64,000 bases of DNA from Euptelea pleiosperma. Taxonomy: Eukaryota; Streptophyta; Magnoliopsida; Ranunculales; Eupteleaceae. Both the position numbers and the translations under genes were made by a program. The stretch is taken from the NCBI GenBank assembly GCA_035048495.1, contig CM068541.1, positions 16,189,929 through 16,253,928 of the forward strand, in the 5' to 3' direction. The notes beneath the pieces are model-generated. The model made no database searches, was not told the DNA's origin, and was given only the letters and a program-made list of their open reading frames with translations. Positions 33,960 to 45,834 of the stretch are shown here, in pieces (the first letter of the stretch is position 1; the number at the start of each line of letters is the position of its first letter).

Positions 33960-36380
33960 TTTGAACATGCTTCTGATATAAGCTCCAGTTTGCAATTGTA
34001 GTTTCCACTGCTCTCTGACAGGATTCTTGCTTCTTTCGTCTAGTATGAAAGAGGTCAACTTTTGTATGTGGTTTCGTTCTAAGGAAAGACTTTTCAGACT
34101 TGGGACACTTAACTGTTCTCATGTTGGTAATGATACTGATCTCTCTCTTTGCCCACCACAATGATATAGTTGGTATCTCCGTCATCTAATCCATAATTCA
34201 ATTTCTAGAAGAAAGAAAATGAGGAGCTTCTTGTTTTATTGTTTCTCTGTTAGTAGTAGCAGTAAGGACTGTCACAAGATTCATGTTATTCATTTTCTTT
34301 ACCCCCGAAACACAAGTCTGAAGCACTAACCAAATGACTACACGTACGAAGTCAAAAATGGACTCCAGAGAAAATTGAAAGCATAAAAAATGATACATAT
34401 AGCGGGTGAGTTGACAGGATTTGTAAGCAAAGTGGCAAAATAAGTTTATTAACTTTCAAGTTATCATTATTATTGTTATCATAATAATACAGTTCTGTTG
34501 TTGTTAGAGTGAGTTGGACATATTCGAAGTTCATGTTTGCTGGGAATTGTTATCAAGCAGATGGATGATTGACTTCTTTATTGAAGAGTCCAAAATACTT
34601 GAGGAAGCACTTTACTAATTTCAAAAACAATTAAGACAAGGATATTGATTTTGAATGTCAATATAGGAGGATAGGATTGCTTGAGAGTGGATCAATCTTT
34701 GTTTTAACTTTAGGAACATCAATCTCATCACGAAGACAGAAGCTGGAGTCATTTTCTTCTCACTGTGAGAAGCATTCTTCTTACCTTCAGTGAAGCAATG
34801 CACATTTGTATTTCAATGGGTGGAACACTTTACGGTGGATCCTCCTTTGTTGATTGTAGTAGAGCCATCAAAGGTTGCAGGGGTTATGAGTGATGGATGG
34901 ACGGATAAGTGGCAGCTTATTATCCATCAATGAACAGGACCACATGAAATTCCATAATTGAACGAATGAATAAATGATTATGGATGATCAGAGAAGTAAT
35001 GGAGGAGATTGAGAAGGGCATGGACCTTTCTGTACAAGTAGCCCATGACTAGACCCACATCAAAGATGGCAATGTATGAAACAGACTCCCAGATTGTCAC
35101 CTACTAAACTAAGTACTGTCCTGCCGCAGATTGAAACTTATTGAGTCTCAACGGTTTCCTCTCTGGTGATCCCATCAGATTGAAATATACCAGGTCTCAG
35201 TTGCTGTTAGCATTTTTGTACCCACTGCGAAACAACGAAGTTATGAACATATACCGAGATGGGACAGTTCTGGACATCAGGAGTGTTCATATCTACAGCA
35301 TGATTTTCAAATGGGTGCCAGAAGGAGACACCAGAAGCATGGCGCCGGACTATGGGTTTATGTTGTTATCTAGCAGAGCTACGCTGGTGCCGTGAAAGAG
35401 ATTAGGAAGGACTATTCTTTGGAGACCTGAAGAGAAAATCTGAGTTTGAATTCCAGTTATTGGACACCTATAACAGGAAGGTCTGTTGGGTCAGAGATTG
35501 TTCACGAAGGCAGGCCTCTGGTGCTAAGAAGCCTTATGTTTATAGAGTTGAGGTCTGAAATTTATGGTTCACCTTGTTTAGCACATTAAATAGGTAGAGA
35601 ATAGAGGTGTGGTCTGAAGTTTGTCAGAGAATTGGGTGGTAGAGCAGCATCTATCATAGATATACAAATGGATCATGAAAATCAGCTGCAGTTAGAGGAG
35701 AGGAAAGTGTAGTTACTGTTTTTCTCAGCCCTTTACGTGGAAAGACAGATGTGGTGGTGGCATAACGTGTTGGGTGTCACCATGCTCGACAGACTGCATG
35801 TAGCATATCTTCACTGTCAAAGTAAGATGGAAACGAAAAAGCATGATTTGGCAGGTTATGTTGATGAGGAATTATTTGATGGTATCGATATCAATAAATG
35901 CCACCTGTTATTTTGGTACTTTGAAATTCATTTGGTGTGACAGAGCGGCAGGAAATGTCAATATGATAATTGTTGCTTGCTCTTACATCCTCCTAATATT
36001 AGCATTGGAACTGACAATCAGATATATGCTTGTCTCAGTTTGCATTCATTACCTGCAGGCGATATGGCAAAGATCATCAAAGGGTTTGCCTCCAATGGCA
36101 AAAAACAATGTTATGTGTAGGGGGAATTAAATTGCTAACGATATTGTGCATTCAGATCATCTTTATTTAATTTGTTAAGAGAACATAAATTTAGTTGTGT
36201 TTGACTTTGTTGAGAGAGATCTTTAGGTCTCTTCTTTTTTCCTTTTCTGTATCCCTTGTTTCTTCATAAAGCAAACTGCGAATGTAAGAAAATAACATGG
36301 TGGTGCATTCTAGTGGGCGGCACATGCATTCAAATTATCATATTGTAATTAATAGTTAATTGAAGCATTTTCTTTTAATC
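33960..36380. other. Intergenic, no gene assigned
   Basis: Short open stretches occur (35141-35395, 35737-35940), but neither matches a family I know and codon context looks decayed. Around 34850-34920 one frame reads KVAGVMSDGWTDKW, faintly like the 'SDGWTD' motif of hAT transposases. That is too weak to call. Confidence 0.25.
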
Positions 36381-36389
36381 TTGATTTAG

Positions 36390-38600
36390 GTAGTTATAAG
36401 GGCTATGTTGGAAATATGGGAGAAAGGGGCATGGGAAGAAATTAAGTGGTTAAACTAGGTTGTTTTGAAACTATGGATAAAATGGTATGGTTAGTAATTT
36501 AGTCAATTATGAAAGGGCTGTATTGAAAATATAACTAATCGCATGAGAAGTAACCAAGTAGTTAGATATGATTGTTTTTCAGTGGCTGGTAAGCTTTTTA
36601 AACCAAAATCGTTGCTTTAATAATGAGGGGGTCCGATGAAGAGGCATTTAATGAACTAATAGGTTGCGGCCTAAAAACCCCCACGGCTCCTACATAGCTT
36701 TGATTTTTTTTTTTTCTTCTGAAGAAGTGGCAAAATAAGAAAGTTTCAACCCAAAGGGTAGTTTGGAAGATTAGTTTGGAGGGGTGAACCTGTAAATTGT
36801 GTCAATCAAGGCACAAATAAGAAATCAAAATTCTAAAGTTGTCCATGCAGAGTACATGCAGTTATTAATGGGTTGTTTTCGAAACATGGAAGAAATGATA
36901 TTGAAAGTAATTAAGTTGTATTATTAAGGAATTGTTTGAAAATATGAAAATAATAACATGGTAAGTAATTAAAGGATTATCAAGGGGTTGTATTGAAAAT
37001 AAGAATGATGGCATGGAAAGTAATTAAGTATTTAAACATGGGGTTAGTAATAGGTACTTATACATCATGATAGGTGCCTCGGTGAATGTTGTGTGAACGT
37101 TGTGTGGCATACCCAAGTTTTGGCTTTAAAAAAATATGAACTAATAGGGGCATTCTGGAAGAAGTGGCAAAATATGAGTTTAAACCCAAAGAGTAGTTTG
37201 GAAGACTAGTTTGGAGGGGTGAACTTGTAAATTGTGCCAACTCAAGTCATAATTAAGAAATCAAATTTCTAAAGTTGCTCATGTAGAATAAATGTAGTTA
37301 TTAATGGATTGTTTTGGAAACATCGAAGAAATGGTATTGAAAGTAATTAAGTTATATTATTAAGGAATTATTTTTAAAATATGTAAATAATGACATAGTA
37401 AGTAATTAAGAGATTATCAAGCGGTTGTATTGAATATAAAAATGATAGCATGAAAAGTAATTAGGCTTTTAATGAGGAGGGTTACTAATAGGTGCTTCTA
37501 CATCTTGATAGGTGCCTTAGGTGCCTTGTTGAATGTCGTGTGAACAGTATGTGGCATACCCAAGTTTTGGCTTTAAAAAACACATGAACTAACAGGGGCC
37601 TTTTGGAACAAGTGGCAAAATAAGAAAGTTTCAACCCAAATGGCAGTTTGGAAGATTACTTTGGAGGGGTGAACTTGTAAATTGTGTCAACTTGATGCAC
37701 AATTAAGAAATCAAAATTTTTGAAGTTGTCCATGTAGAATATATGCAGTTATTAATGGGTTGTTTTGGAAACATGGAAGAAATGGTATTGAAAGTAATTA
37801 AGTTATATATTAACGAACTGTTTTAGAAATAAGTCCGTCTAAAGCTACACCCATTTCTTATATCCACTTCTTACACCCGAGGTTGGGGCCGACATGGAGA
37901 TCACGTTGGACAATCCAACCATATGACGAGTTGTCCTAGCCATGATGATCATCGTTGCCAAAAATTAGTTCACTTCAAAATTGCTAATCATATAACAAAT
38001 TGACCAAGAATAATGGTTTAATTGGATGGTCTGGGTTTTTAAAATTAAAGTCATATTTTATGGTTAGGAATGTCGAAATGTCTTGATTTTTTGTGAGGAG
38101 GGTAACCATAGTATGAAAAACTCACTGTGCGGTTGGATTGTCCAACATGATCTCCATGTGGGCCCCAACCTCGTGTGTAAGAAGTGGAGGTAAGAAATGG
38201 GTGTAGCTCTAGATAGACTCTTTAAAAATATAAAAATAATGACATGATAAGTAATTCAACAATTATCAAGAGGCTGTATTGAAAATAAGAATGATGGCAT
38301 GGAAAATAATTAAGTATTTAAACATGCCTTTTTCCAATAAATGATAAATTTTTTAAAACCAAAATATTTGATTTAATAATTGATGAGTACAATGAAGGAG
38401 ATATTTAATAACCTTTTTTATTTTGCTTTTTTTTTTCTCTCTCTGTAAAGGTATTTAATGAACTAATAGGTTGCCTACTAAAAAAACCATGAATTAATAG
38501 GTGTCTATACATCTTGATAGGTGCCTAGCTGAGTGCATGACACCCCAAGTTTTTGCTTTTTAAATAGTAATAGATATTTCGGAGATGAGAGACTTCTACA
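36390..38600. repeat. Array of the 'AAGTAATTAA' repeat family with about 440-bp tandem units
   Basis: The text 'gaagtggcaaaat-a-gaaagtttcaaccc' recurs at about 36722, 37159 and 37611. Each unit continues with 'tagtttggaggggtgaac', 'ttgttttggaaacatggaag', several 'aagtaattaa' words and 'ccaagttttggctttaaa'. The third unit carries an insertion (37832-38221). Single copies lie at 40880-42110 and 55780-57290. It is non-coding. Confidence 0.65.
37832..38221. mobile_element. TIR element inserted in the tandem array
   Basis: Long inverted ends (AGTCCGTCTAAAGCTACACCC against GGGTGTAGCTCTAGATAGACT) continue into 'ccacttcttacac' and 'gacatggagatcacgttgga'-type arms. Flanks TTTAGAAATA and TTTAAAAATA look like an imperfect 9-10 bp duplication. 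Sister repeat units show the empty site. A half copy lies at 38827-38927. Confidence 0.6.
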
Positions 38601-38826
38601 TATGCGAATTTTCTTTTAAGGCGTGATTCTAAATGTTGGATTCAACAAAGAGATCTCCCATGTCAAAGGTTAATCCACTTTATCGATTTTTCTTTTCCGG
38701 TCCAAAAGAGAATCTTGTGTACACGGTTGAGGTGGACGAAAACGAGGAGTACATTTTGGTTATGGTGGGATCAAACCAGTACATAGTAGATACTTAGAGC
38801 ATCTCCGACTAGTTAAAAAAAAAGTC

Positions 38827-38927
38827 CACTTGGATTGTTCAACTTGATCTCCATGTGGGCCCCATCACCGGGTGTAAGAACTGGATGTAAGAAACAGTGT
38901 AGCTCTAGACGGACTCATTAAATATAA
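38827..38927. mobile_element. Truncated copy of the 37832-38221 element
   Basis: The right half is present ('tggattgttcaacttgatct', 'tgtagctctagacggactc'). The left half is lost. Confidence 0.5.
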
Positions 38928-39278
38928 TGTTTTATCCCTGAATAATATGGCGGTATATAGGTCAGTGCATGGGGGTGGGTTTCTCAATTTGCTCTCCTGT
39001 TTTTTACTAGGCGTGTTAACCTTTCGCATGACTACATTCTATTTGCACCCCACAAATTCCAAAAGCACCCTCTCAGTTGCACTTTTGGACTAAAATGTCC
39101 TAATTTATAAGAGTTTTGAATGAAAGAAGCACCCCCATTTCTCCGTCTCTTTCCTCATTGGGCTTGTGAGGAATCCCCTTCCTTGACGTCCCTCCCTCCC
39201 TCCCTCCCTCTCAATAGGCCCCACGGTAGCTCAGTACCGCTACTGTATAACCCACGGCCAGCCCACCCAGCCGTGGCT

Positions 39279-39467
39279 ACCTGCAAACTATTCACTTCCG
39301 TGTCCCAACCCCATGCGACGGACGTGCACCTTATTGCGAATGACTCGCAAGAGCAAAGAATATCAACCCATGGGCCAACCGTTGATATTCTTTGCTCTTG
39401 CGTCATTCGGAATAAAGGTGCACGTCGTCGCATGGGGTTGGGACACGGAAGTGAATAGTTTGCAGGT
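39279..39467. repeat. Near-perfect long hairpin (arms about 88 bp)
   Basis: The arm 39279-39367 (ACCTGCAAACTATTCACTTC...) is almost exactly inverted at 39381-39467, with a 13-base loop CCATGGGCCAACC and only a few indels or mismatches. Both strands are open over parts of it, which is a by-product of symmetry. It could be a recent fold-back insertion, a small inverted duplication, or a small-RNA precursor. Confidence 0.75.
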
Positions 39468-39769
39468 TATCCAAATCTTGTCAATGCGATGTTCTGATGA
39501 GTGTTGTCATAAGGAATGATTGTGTAGTAAGAATAGTATTATACTTTAATGGAAACATAGGGGGACGATCTATGTATAAATATCCTAGCCGTTGGAGAAC
39601 GTTCATGAGCAAACCCCACTATTCCATAGTTGCCTTTGGGAAATGGTTACGGTTGAAAGGTATAGCTGGGATGGTTAAAATCACCTGATGGGGTCAAAAT
39701 ATGTCAAAGAGATAAAATTTTGCCTTTGTGGGGGCTGTTGAGCGCATAAAATCACACCACTTGGCACAC

Positions 39770-40030
39770 TCTTTAGGGCCCACTGACCCATTAATGCTTC
39801 CACCACTTGATGGACCTACACATCTAAAGCAGCATGAATGGTGTTTTCTCATTTGAGCTGAGTATCCAAAAAAAAGTTCAAATCCAATGGTTAGAAATCA
39901 CCCATGAAAATGCCCCAATCCAAAGGCTAGTGATCATCAATCAGGTTGATTTTTGGCATATAGGTCCATCAAGTGGTGGCCATTCATTCATAGACTAGTG
40001 GGCCCAAGATTGTTCTAGGTGGCACGTTTT
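39770..40030. repeat. Fold-back repeat, 'AAAAAGTGCTCAAATCC' family variant
   Basis: The outer words 'ggcacactctttagggccca' and 'tgggcccaagattgttctag' are inverted, as are the inner 'gatggacctacacatctaaa' and 'ttggcatataggtccatcaa'. Confidence 0.45.
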
Positions 40031-40339
40031 ATACGCTCCACAGACTAAATTCATAGGAGATGGCCTGGGCGGGACCCACTAGTGATAGGACCTACAGCCC
40101 CTGCATGTCTGTCCGGAATAGAACCGGCGGGTTCTGCGGAGGAACGATTATGGGCTGCCAAATCATGTCGAACAGCAGTAGGAGACTATTTAATATGGTG
40201 GTCCATGAGCTGGTATAGACCCGGATCCTGCCTAATTTGAGCCTGGATTCAATGGGTTTGGATCCTTCAAATGGAAAAAAATCTACTTTTCAGAGTTCTG
40301 TATCTAATTGTGAATACAGAAGTTCCTCAAACTGTCATG

Positions 40340-40700
40340 TGGCACACTCTTTCTGGTCCCCTGACCCCATGAATGGTTGGTATATACCTTAGAAGACTTA
40401 AGAACCAAAAAATCAGCATGATTGTTGATTTCTAGCCATTGGATTTAAGCACTTGTCTATCATGGCCTGCTCACGAAGCCCATGATGAAAAAGTGCTCAA
40501 ATCCAACGGCCAGAATTCACCAGTCATGCTGATTTTTGGTATACAGGTCTACCAAGATGTGGATCAACCATTCATGAGTCAGTGGGCCCATGATGAAAAA
40601 GTGCTCAAATCCATCGGCCAGAATTCACCAGTCATGCTGATTTTTGGTATACAGGTCCACCAAGGCGTGGATCAACCATTAGTCAGTGGGCCTGAAGAGT
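40340..40700. repeat. 'CATGATGAAAAAGTGCTC' family with a duplicated arm
   Basis: The right arm is repeated in tandem. 'cccatgatgaaaaagtgctcaaatcc' and 'agtcatgctgatttttggta' occur at 40479-40548 and again at 40585-40653. The left arm is single. Confidence 0.6.
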
Positions 40701-41121
40701 TATGCAAGATGGCCATTTCAGGGTTTTTGTATCAAAATTTTGATACATTGCATCATGGATCTTCTTGCACACTTGGATCATGGGCCCAGAATCCATCGCA
40801 GAAGAGCATGCTATCTTTTAGAGTAGACTTCTTTGACGGCGCTTTATCAAGACTAGTGGGTCGTGCAACTTGAGTGATTGTAGGGGCCATTTGGAAGAAG
40901 TGGCAAAATAAGAAAGTTTCATCTGAAATGATAGTTTTGGAAGATTAGTTTGGAGGGGTGAATCTGTAAATTGTGGCAACTCAGGGCACAATTAGAAAAT
41001 CAAATTTTTGAAATTGTCCATATAGAATAGATATGTATTTATTAAGGGGTTGTTTGGAAATACGAAGAAATGACTTACAAAGTAATTAAGTTATTAAAGA
41101 ACTGTTTTAGAAATGTATATA

Positions 41122-41600
41122 TCTATACTAAAATAGAGAAGTGAGCAACATTCTTTTCTCATCCACATTGTGCTACGTGACATTCTCTACATTCAGAGTG
41201 CCACGTATGCGACCATGTCTCTATGACGTCTACGTGGCATTCTTCTACTCTATTTTCTACCAAATCGTCTCTATATGCATTAAAACCCTAATATCTCTCC
41301 ACTATCCTTACTATTTTTTCTACCAAAACGTCTCTATATGCATTAAAGCCCTAAAACCTGTCCAGTATCCCTTCAAACTCTATAACTGCTTTTACAATAA
41401 TTCACTTACATTTCCAAATTAAATATTTCTATTATCTCTCTTGCCTTTTATTCTATTAACCTTTTTCCTAAAATGGTTCTTACCTTCCCAAAGCATCTCT
41501 CTACTTTTCATCTATAAAATTGGTCGTGTTTTTAACTATTCGTACAAAAAAGTGCAAAAACAAAAAATAATTCTCTAAAAGTTCAAATGCAGAGATCAAT

Positions 41601-41641
<41 letters not shown>

Positions 41642-41763
41642 TTTTGGATGAAAATACTTACCCCTATGAGAGAGAGAGAGATAGATTTTGAATGAAAATA
41701 CTTACCCCCTATGACTTGGTACATCGTTTATGACTAACCATGACCCATATTGACTAGCACTAG
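41122..41763 (+). mobile_element. Helitron-like non-autonomous insertion
   Basis: It starts TCTATACTAAAATAG after an A (41121) and ends CACTAG before a T (41764). This is the A|TC...CTRR|T pattern of Helitrons, with no target duplication. Sister repeats show the sequence uninterrupted. I could not see a convincing hairpin just upstream of the end, which lowers confidence. It contains (GA)n and a 45-bp tandem duplicate ('gagagagatagattttg-atgaaaatac'). Confidence 0.4.
41605..41640. repeat. (GA)n microsatellite
   Basis: This GA dinucleotide run is followed by a shorter second run at 41669-41680 in a tandem duplicate. Confidence 0.85.
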
Positions 41764-42204
41764 TATATATGAACATAATGGCATGATAAGTGGTTACGTC
41801 ATCAAGGGCAATGGACTGTATTGAAAATGAAAATGATAACATGAAAAGTAATTAAGCATTTATGCAGGGACTGTATTGAAAATGAAAATGATGAAATGAA
41901 AAGTAATTAAGTATTTATACAAGGGGCATATTAAAAATATAATTAGTGGGATGATAAACAGTTCAATACATTAAAAGGCATTTAATGAACTTTTGGTAGA
42001 GAGGGACATTTAATGAATTTATGCTTAAATTTTTCATTTTTGTTTGATAGGCAAGTGATAGGTGCCTAGTGAACCTCAGTGTCACACCCAGGTCTTGCCT
42101 GACTTGACCATCAGTGCAGTTCTGGGCACGTATTTGAGTGCTTTCTGCTTTTGTATTAAAAAATTTAAAAAGAAATCTTAAAAAACACTCAGCTGGATAC
42201 GAGT

Positions 42205-42246
42205 GTGGTCAGGCTGCGTGCTACGTGCTACGTGCAGCCTGACCAC
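42205..42246. other. Hairpin with 13-bp stem and TACGTGC repeats in the loop
   Basis: GTGGTCAGGCTGC (42205-42217) and GCAGCCTGACCAC (42234-42246) pair perfectly around GTGCTACGTGCTACGT. It belongs to a wider 'gaccactc-gtggtcagg' inverted arrangement. Confidence 0.6.
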
Positions 42247-42554
42247 TCGGTGGTCAGGTAAGATTTTTCCTAATAGATAAAATTCCATGTATATATTATA
42301 CGTCTGATTGAAAACTGGATGGTCAAGAAATTAATTGACTCGATCTTGATTTGAAAGTCATGTCGATCTTGAGTTCAGATCTGAGAGTGTTGTGGGGGTA
42401 TAGAGTGCCTTTTGATGCATGTTTGATTTATACGTGGACAGCCATGATGCAATGTATTGAGCTGTCCATATTTTGGCAGCTTTGGTATGGGATGAATCTC
42501 CCCATTCCTAGTTAACAAGAGCCATGTGTGATTGGAAGGGGAGCATACCCATAC

Positions 42555-42724
42555 CAAGGTTTAAAATTTCGGTTTCGGTAGCCATTTCGGTGAGGGCCGA
42601 ATCAAAATGTCGTCTGAAATTTAGGCATTTTGGCTTAAAACCTATATTTCGAGGATTTCGGTACTCATTAAAACCAAAATTTTGGCCCAAAATTTTAACC
42701 GAAACGTCGAAATTTAAAACCTTG
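42555..42724. mobile_element. hAT-like MITE filled with TTTCGG / CCGAAA words
   Basis: The ends CAAGGTTTAAAATTTCGG and ...AAATTTAAAACCTTG are inverted. Flanks ACCCATAC (42547-42554) and ACCTATAC (42725-42732) make an 8-bp duplication with one mismatch. The termini match those at 205-589, but the interior words are different. Confidence 0.65.
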
Positions 42725-42939
42725 ACCTATACTGGAGTTTGAGTTTCTGTTTGTTTTGCGTGTTCCCTTTAATGTATAGTTGGCTAACACACACACAACC
42801 AAAAAAAAAGAGGAAATTATGTGCATGCAACCCGCATATTAGTTATAGCTCAGGTTAGATTCGGATCACAAATCGGACATGGATCACGCGGCTGGAGCCA
42901 AGTTAAATTTGGATCAAATCTGAGCTAACACATATGGTA

Positions 42940-43530
42940 AATGGACATGGATTATTGACCACATGGATGTTTAACCCACCCCCTGATGGGTAATCTTTAG
43001 CCATTAGATTTTAGTACTTTTTTAAGGTGTGATTCTAAATGTTGGAGTGAACAAATTTTTTGAGTACTAAATCCAACGGTTAAAAATCATCAAACAAGCT
43101 GATTTTTTGTATGAATGTCTATCACGGGGTGGGCTAAACATCCATGTTGTCAGTAATAAAAATCGCTGTACCTGACACCTTTGGCATTAGGTCTACTTAA
43201 TTACATCACTACCCTTTCAACATATAGCTAAAGGGAGAATGACCACCCTCTCTCAAATCTCCTATGGGACCTTCCCTCTTAAGGTCTCGGACACCTGCCT
43301 ACGCCAGGCTTTTTTTTTTTTTAATCTAAGCATCTAGGCATGCACCTAAAAACGTCACGTGGCACACTCTTAAAGACCAATGACCGCATGGATGTTTGGC
43401 CCTTCTCTTCCATGGGTTGATTTTCAATCGTGAGATTTGAGCATTATTTTGAGGTACCCAGATCCAATGGTATAAATTACCAATCAGGCTGAATTTTGGT
43501 CCGTAGGTCCACCTAAATTTAAGATTTTTT
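42940..43530. repeat. Fold-back repeat fragments
   Basis: At 42950-43160 a 'gatgtttaacccacccctgat'-like arm faces 'gggtgggctaaacatccatg'. At 43340-43515 a 'CCACCTA' family fragment lies with 'gcacactcttaaagaccaat' and 'ggtccgtaggtccacctaa'. No gene was seen. Confidence 0.4.
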
Positions 43531-43985
43531 AAAAATTTTTTAATTGCAAAAGCTAAAAACCAGAAGGGTACGTGGAAAAAGCACTTGGGATACGTGCCGA
43601 GAACTCATTTTGGGATACATGCCGAGAACTCATTGGCTGTCACGGGCTTCGATGAGGACCCCCTATCATCAAAGTTTTGCTCCATCATATAGAGTTGACG
43701 GCCGACAACCCAAAAACACGTACCCTGACAAAATAACCGTATCCAACAAGTAATCTCATACTAATCAAAACAAAAATACTTTGGCACAAAATTGAGACAA
43801 ACATGACGCTGACCTAATTCCTTCCACTAGTCCCACCTATGAGAAGGGAACACAAAGTCAAGAGGACCCTCTTCATAGTTTCCACGGGACTATAAGAACC
43901 GCGGTCCACACACTAACCTCTTTACCATGAACTTCCTAAATCTTCCTAATCTTGACACAACCAGAGAAATATTGTATGAGATACA
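43530..43985. other. Intergenic
   Basis: A short direct repeat 'gggataca-gccgagaactcat' lies at 43588-43632. No ORF was supported. Confidence 0.3.
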
Positions 43986-43989
43986 CCCC

Positions 43990-44345
43990 GGGCCGGCTCT
44001 ACCTTAAGGCCATTAAGGCGGTGGCCTAAGACCACTTGGTGAGAGAAGGCCCCCAACACAGGTCCCACTAACCATATGAATTTTTTAGCCCACCTCTTAT
44101 TGGATATACAAACCAAAATCAACCTGATTGATCATATCTAGCCATAGATTTAGTACTTTTTAGGACATGATTCTAGCCGTTGGATTTAAGCATGTCTTTT
44201 GGGTAGTAAATCCAATGGCTAGAAATAACCAATCAAGCTGATTTTTAGTGTGTTTATCCACCAAAAGGTGGGCTGAACATCCACGCAGTCACTGGGCCCA
44301 AAAAATGATCTAGGGCCACGAGAGTCCTCTACAACGACTGCACTA
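43990..44345. repeat. Fold-back repeat (GGCCGGCTCTACC family), uninterrupted copy
   Basis: It begins GGGCCGGCTCTACCTTAAGG and carries inverted halves ('ggatatacaaaccaaaatca' and 'gctgatttttagtgtgttta'). It is the sister of 598-1740 and shows the pre-insertion structure there. Confidence 0.5.
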
Positions 44346-44384
44346 GGAGTCCTCAACTTGTATCGAGACGGCCTTAGATACACC

Positions 44385-44535
44385 AATAATGATACGACAA
44401 CCCACTTATCCGACTTCATAGAGGATGGCTGAGATCTTATCACCCCAAATGGACGATGGATCTCAGCCACTCACACCCAATTATAGTAAATGCTTTGTCC
44501 AGGAGTGCCATGGGCACGGGCCACCCACTAGTACC
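44385..44535. repeat. 'GTGCCATGGGCACGGGCC' repeat, reverse orientation
   Basis: It is the reverse complement of the 8972-9120 copy ('tgagatcttatc', 'ggatctcagccactcacac', 'gccatgggcacgggccaccc'). Confidence 0.5.
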
Positions 44536-45116
44536 TTATAAGGTTGAAGTGTGATTTGCTTGAGTTGTGTTACATAGCGACAACTCAATACATTTTTACA
44601 ATGGTAACCATTACCAGACAAATATTGTTCTTCGAACTATGATTATCGATCATCTACGCCTTATCCCAACTTTAAGGAGTTAGCAACATAAATCTTATTT
44701 TGCCATTTGACTCCATTAAAAGCTATATCTTCTGTCAAGGCATATGTTTTTCTGTTCTTCGAAATATTAAAAAAAAAAAGTGTAGAACCAGTCAACCCCG
44801 TAAAGGTGTCGAGGGGTTGCGATCAAGTCGTTTATCTGTATATCAGGACCTGACATTATTGGTTGAGTTCGAAAATTGGACCAAATACTGGCGAAATTTG
44901 CACAATTTAATCCGATAATTGGATATTGGTTACAGGTATATAATGAATAGAAAACTTGCATATTAGGGGTACATGCAAAAACCCAATCTGATAATTAATC
45001 AAGTTCAGGAGGATCGGGCAAAACCCGACTAGTAGGGTCCATGTATGTCGGGTGGTCTTCTGAATGTGTACCCATTGAAGCCCCTACAGCCAGGTGCATA
45101 CAAGGACCAGGTACCG

Positions 45117-45282
45117 GTGGAGAAATTTTTTGAAGCGGTGGATGTTTTAAGCAGCGAAGCACTGGTCAATTACATCACGCCACAATCCTAAAATGCTTTT
45201 GAAGAGCGGATTGTGGCGTGATGTGATTGGTCACTGCTTCACTGCTTCAAAAATCCACCGCTTCAAATTTTTTCTCGACCAC
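45117..45282. mobile_element. Hairpin MITE with about 70-bp arms
   Basis: GAAGCGGTGGATGTTTTAAG on the left faces TTCAAAAATCCACCGCTTC on the right. The inner arms 'catcacgccacaatcc' and 'ggattgtggcgtgatg' are perfect. The loop is about 19 bases. No duplication was assigned. Confidence 0.6.
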
Positions 45283-45834
45283 GTGCAATCCCCTACATGT
45301 CTATCACATGTGGAAGGGGAGAACTTGTGCACTCTTGGTGTAGGCTTTTCGAACCAATTGGTTTTAGGAACAGGCTATGAGGACTCGTCTTTTCTGACTC
45401 ATCTTTTTACTCGTGTTCTCCGCCGTGGGTTTCACGAATCCAACGGTGGTTTTGTTTGGCAAAGAGTGAATGCCAGCTCAGCGCTATCAACCACCTTTAT
45501 CTTCTCCCCCCATGTGTCAAATTGAGCCCTCCACATATGGCAAAAAGAGAGTATGGTTTTGTACACCTTTTTCTTCGTTATTTAGAAAGTTTGGAAAAGT
45601 CAAGGGCTGAGATTCATTGGGTAAATTTTCAACACCCGGGAGGGCATAGGCATGTGATCGACAGTGGTATCCACGTACACAGCCAATCAATAGACTCATC
45701 TAACAAATGGAAGGTCTGGATTGGCCATGTCTTCCGACCTATGCACAATATAAGCTCCAACTTACAAACAAAATCTTCAAAAAAGAATTATCTAAAATCC
45801 TTAAAAAGCTTGGCCCAAAAAAAAAAAAAGACTA

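Larger units (their letters stand above)
40880..42110. repeat. 'AAGTAATTAA' repeat family copy, interrupted by a Helitron-like insertion
   Basis: It shares 'gaagtggcaaaataagaaag', 'ttggaggggtgaa' and 'aagtaattaag' words with 36390-38600. The copy is interrupted at 41122-41763. Confidence 0.5.

Noticed and set aside
34850..35400. Possible hAT transposase remnant (SDGWTDKW) and an 84-codon frame
   Set aside because: Only one short motif-like string is seen; neighbouring sequence does not continue the domain.
39120..39458. 112-codon + strand frame and 92-codon minus frame
   Set aside because: They overlap the long hairpin, so the two frames mirror each other; no homologous domain was seen.
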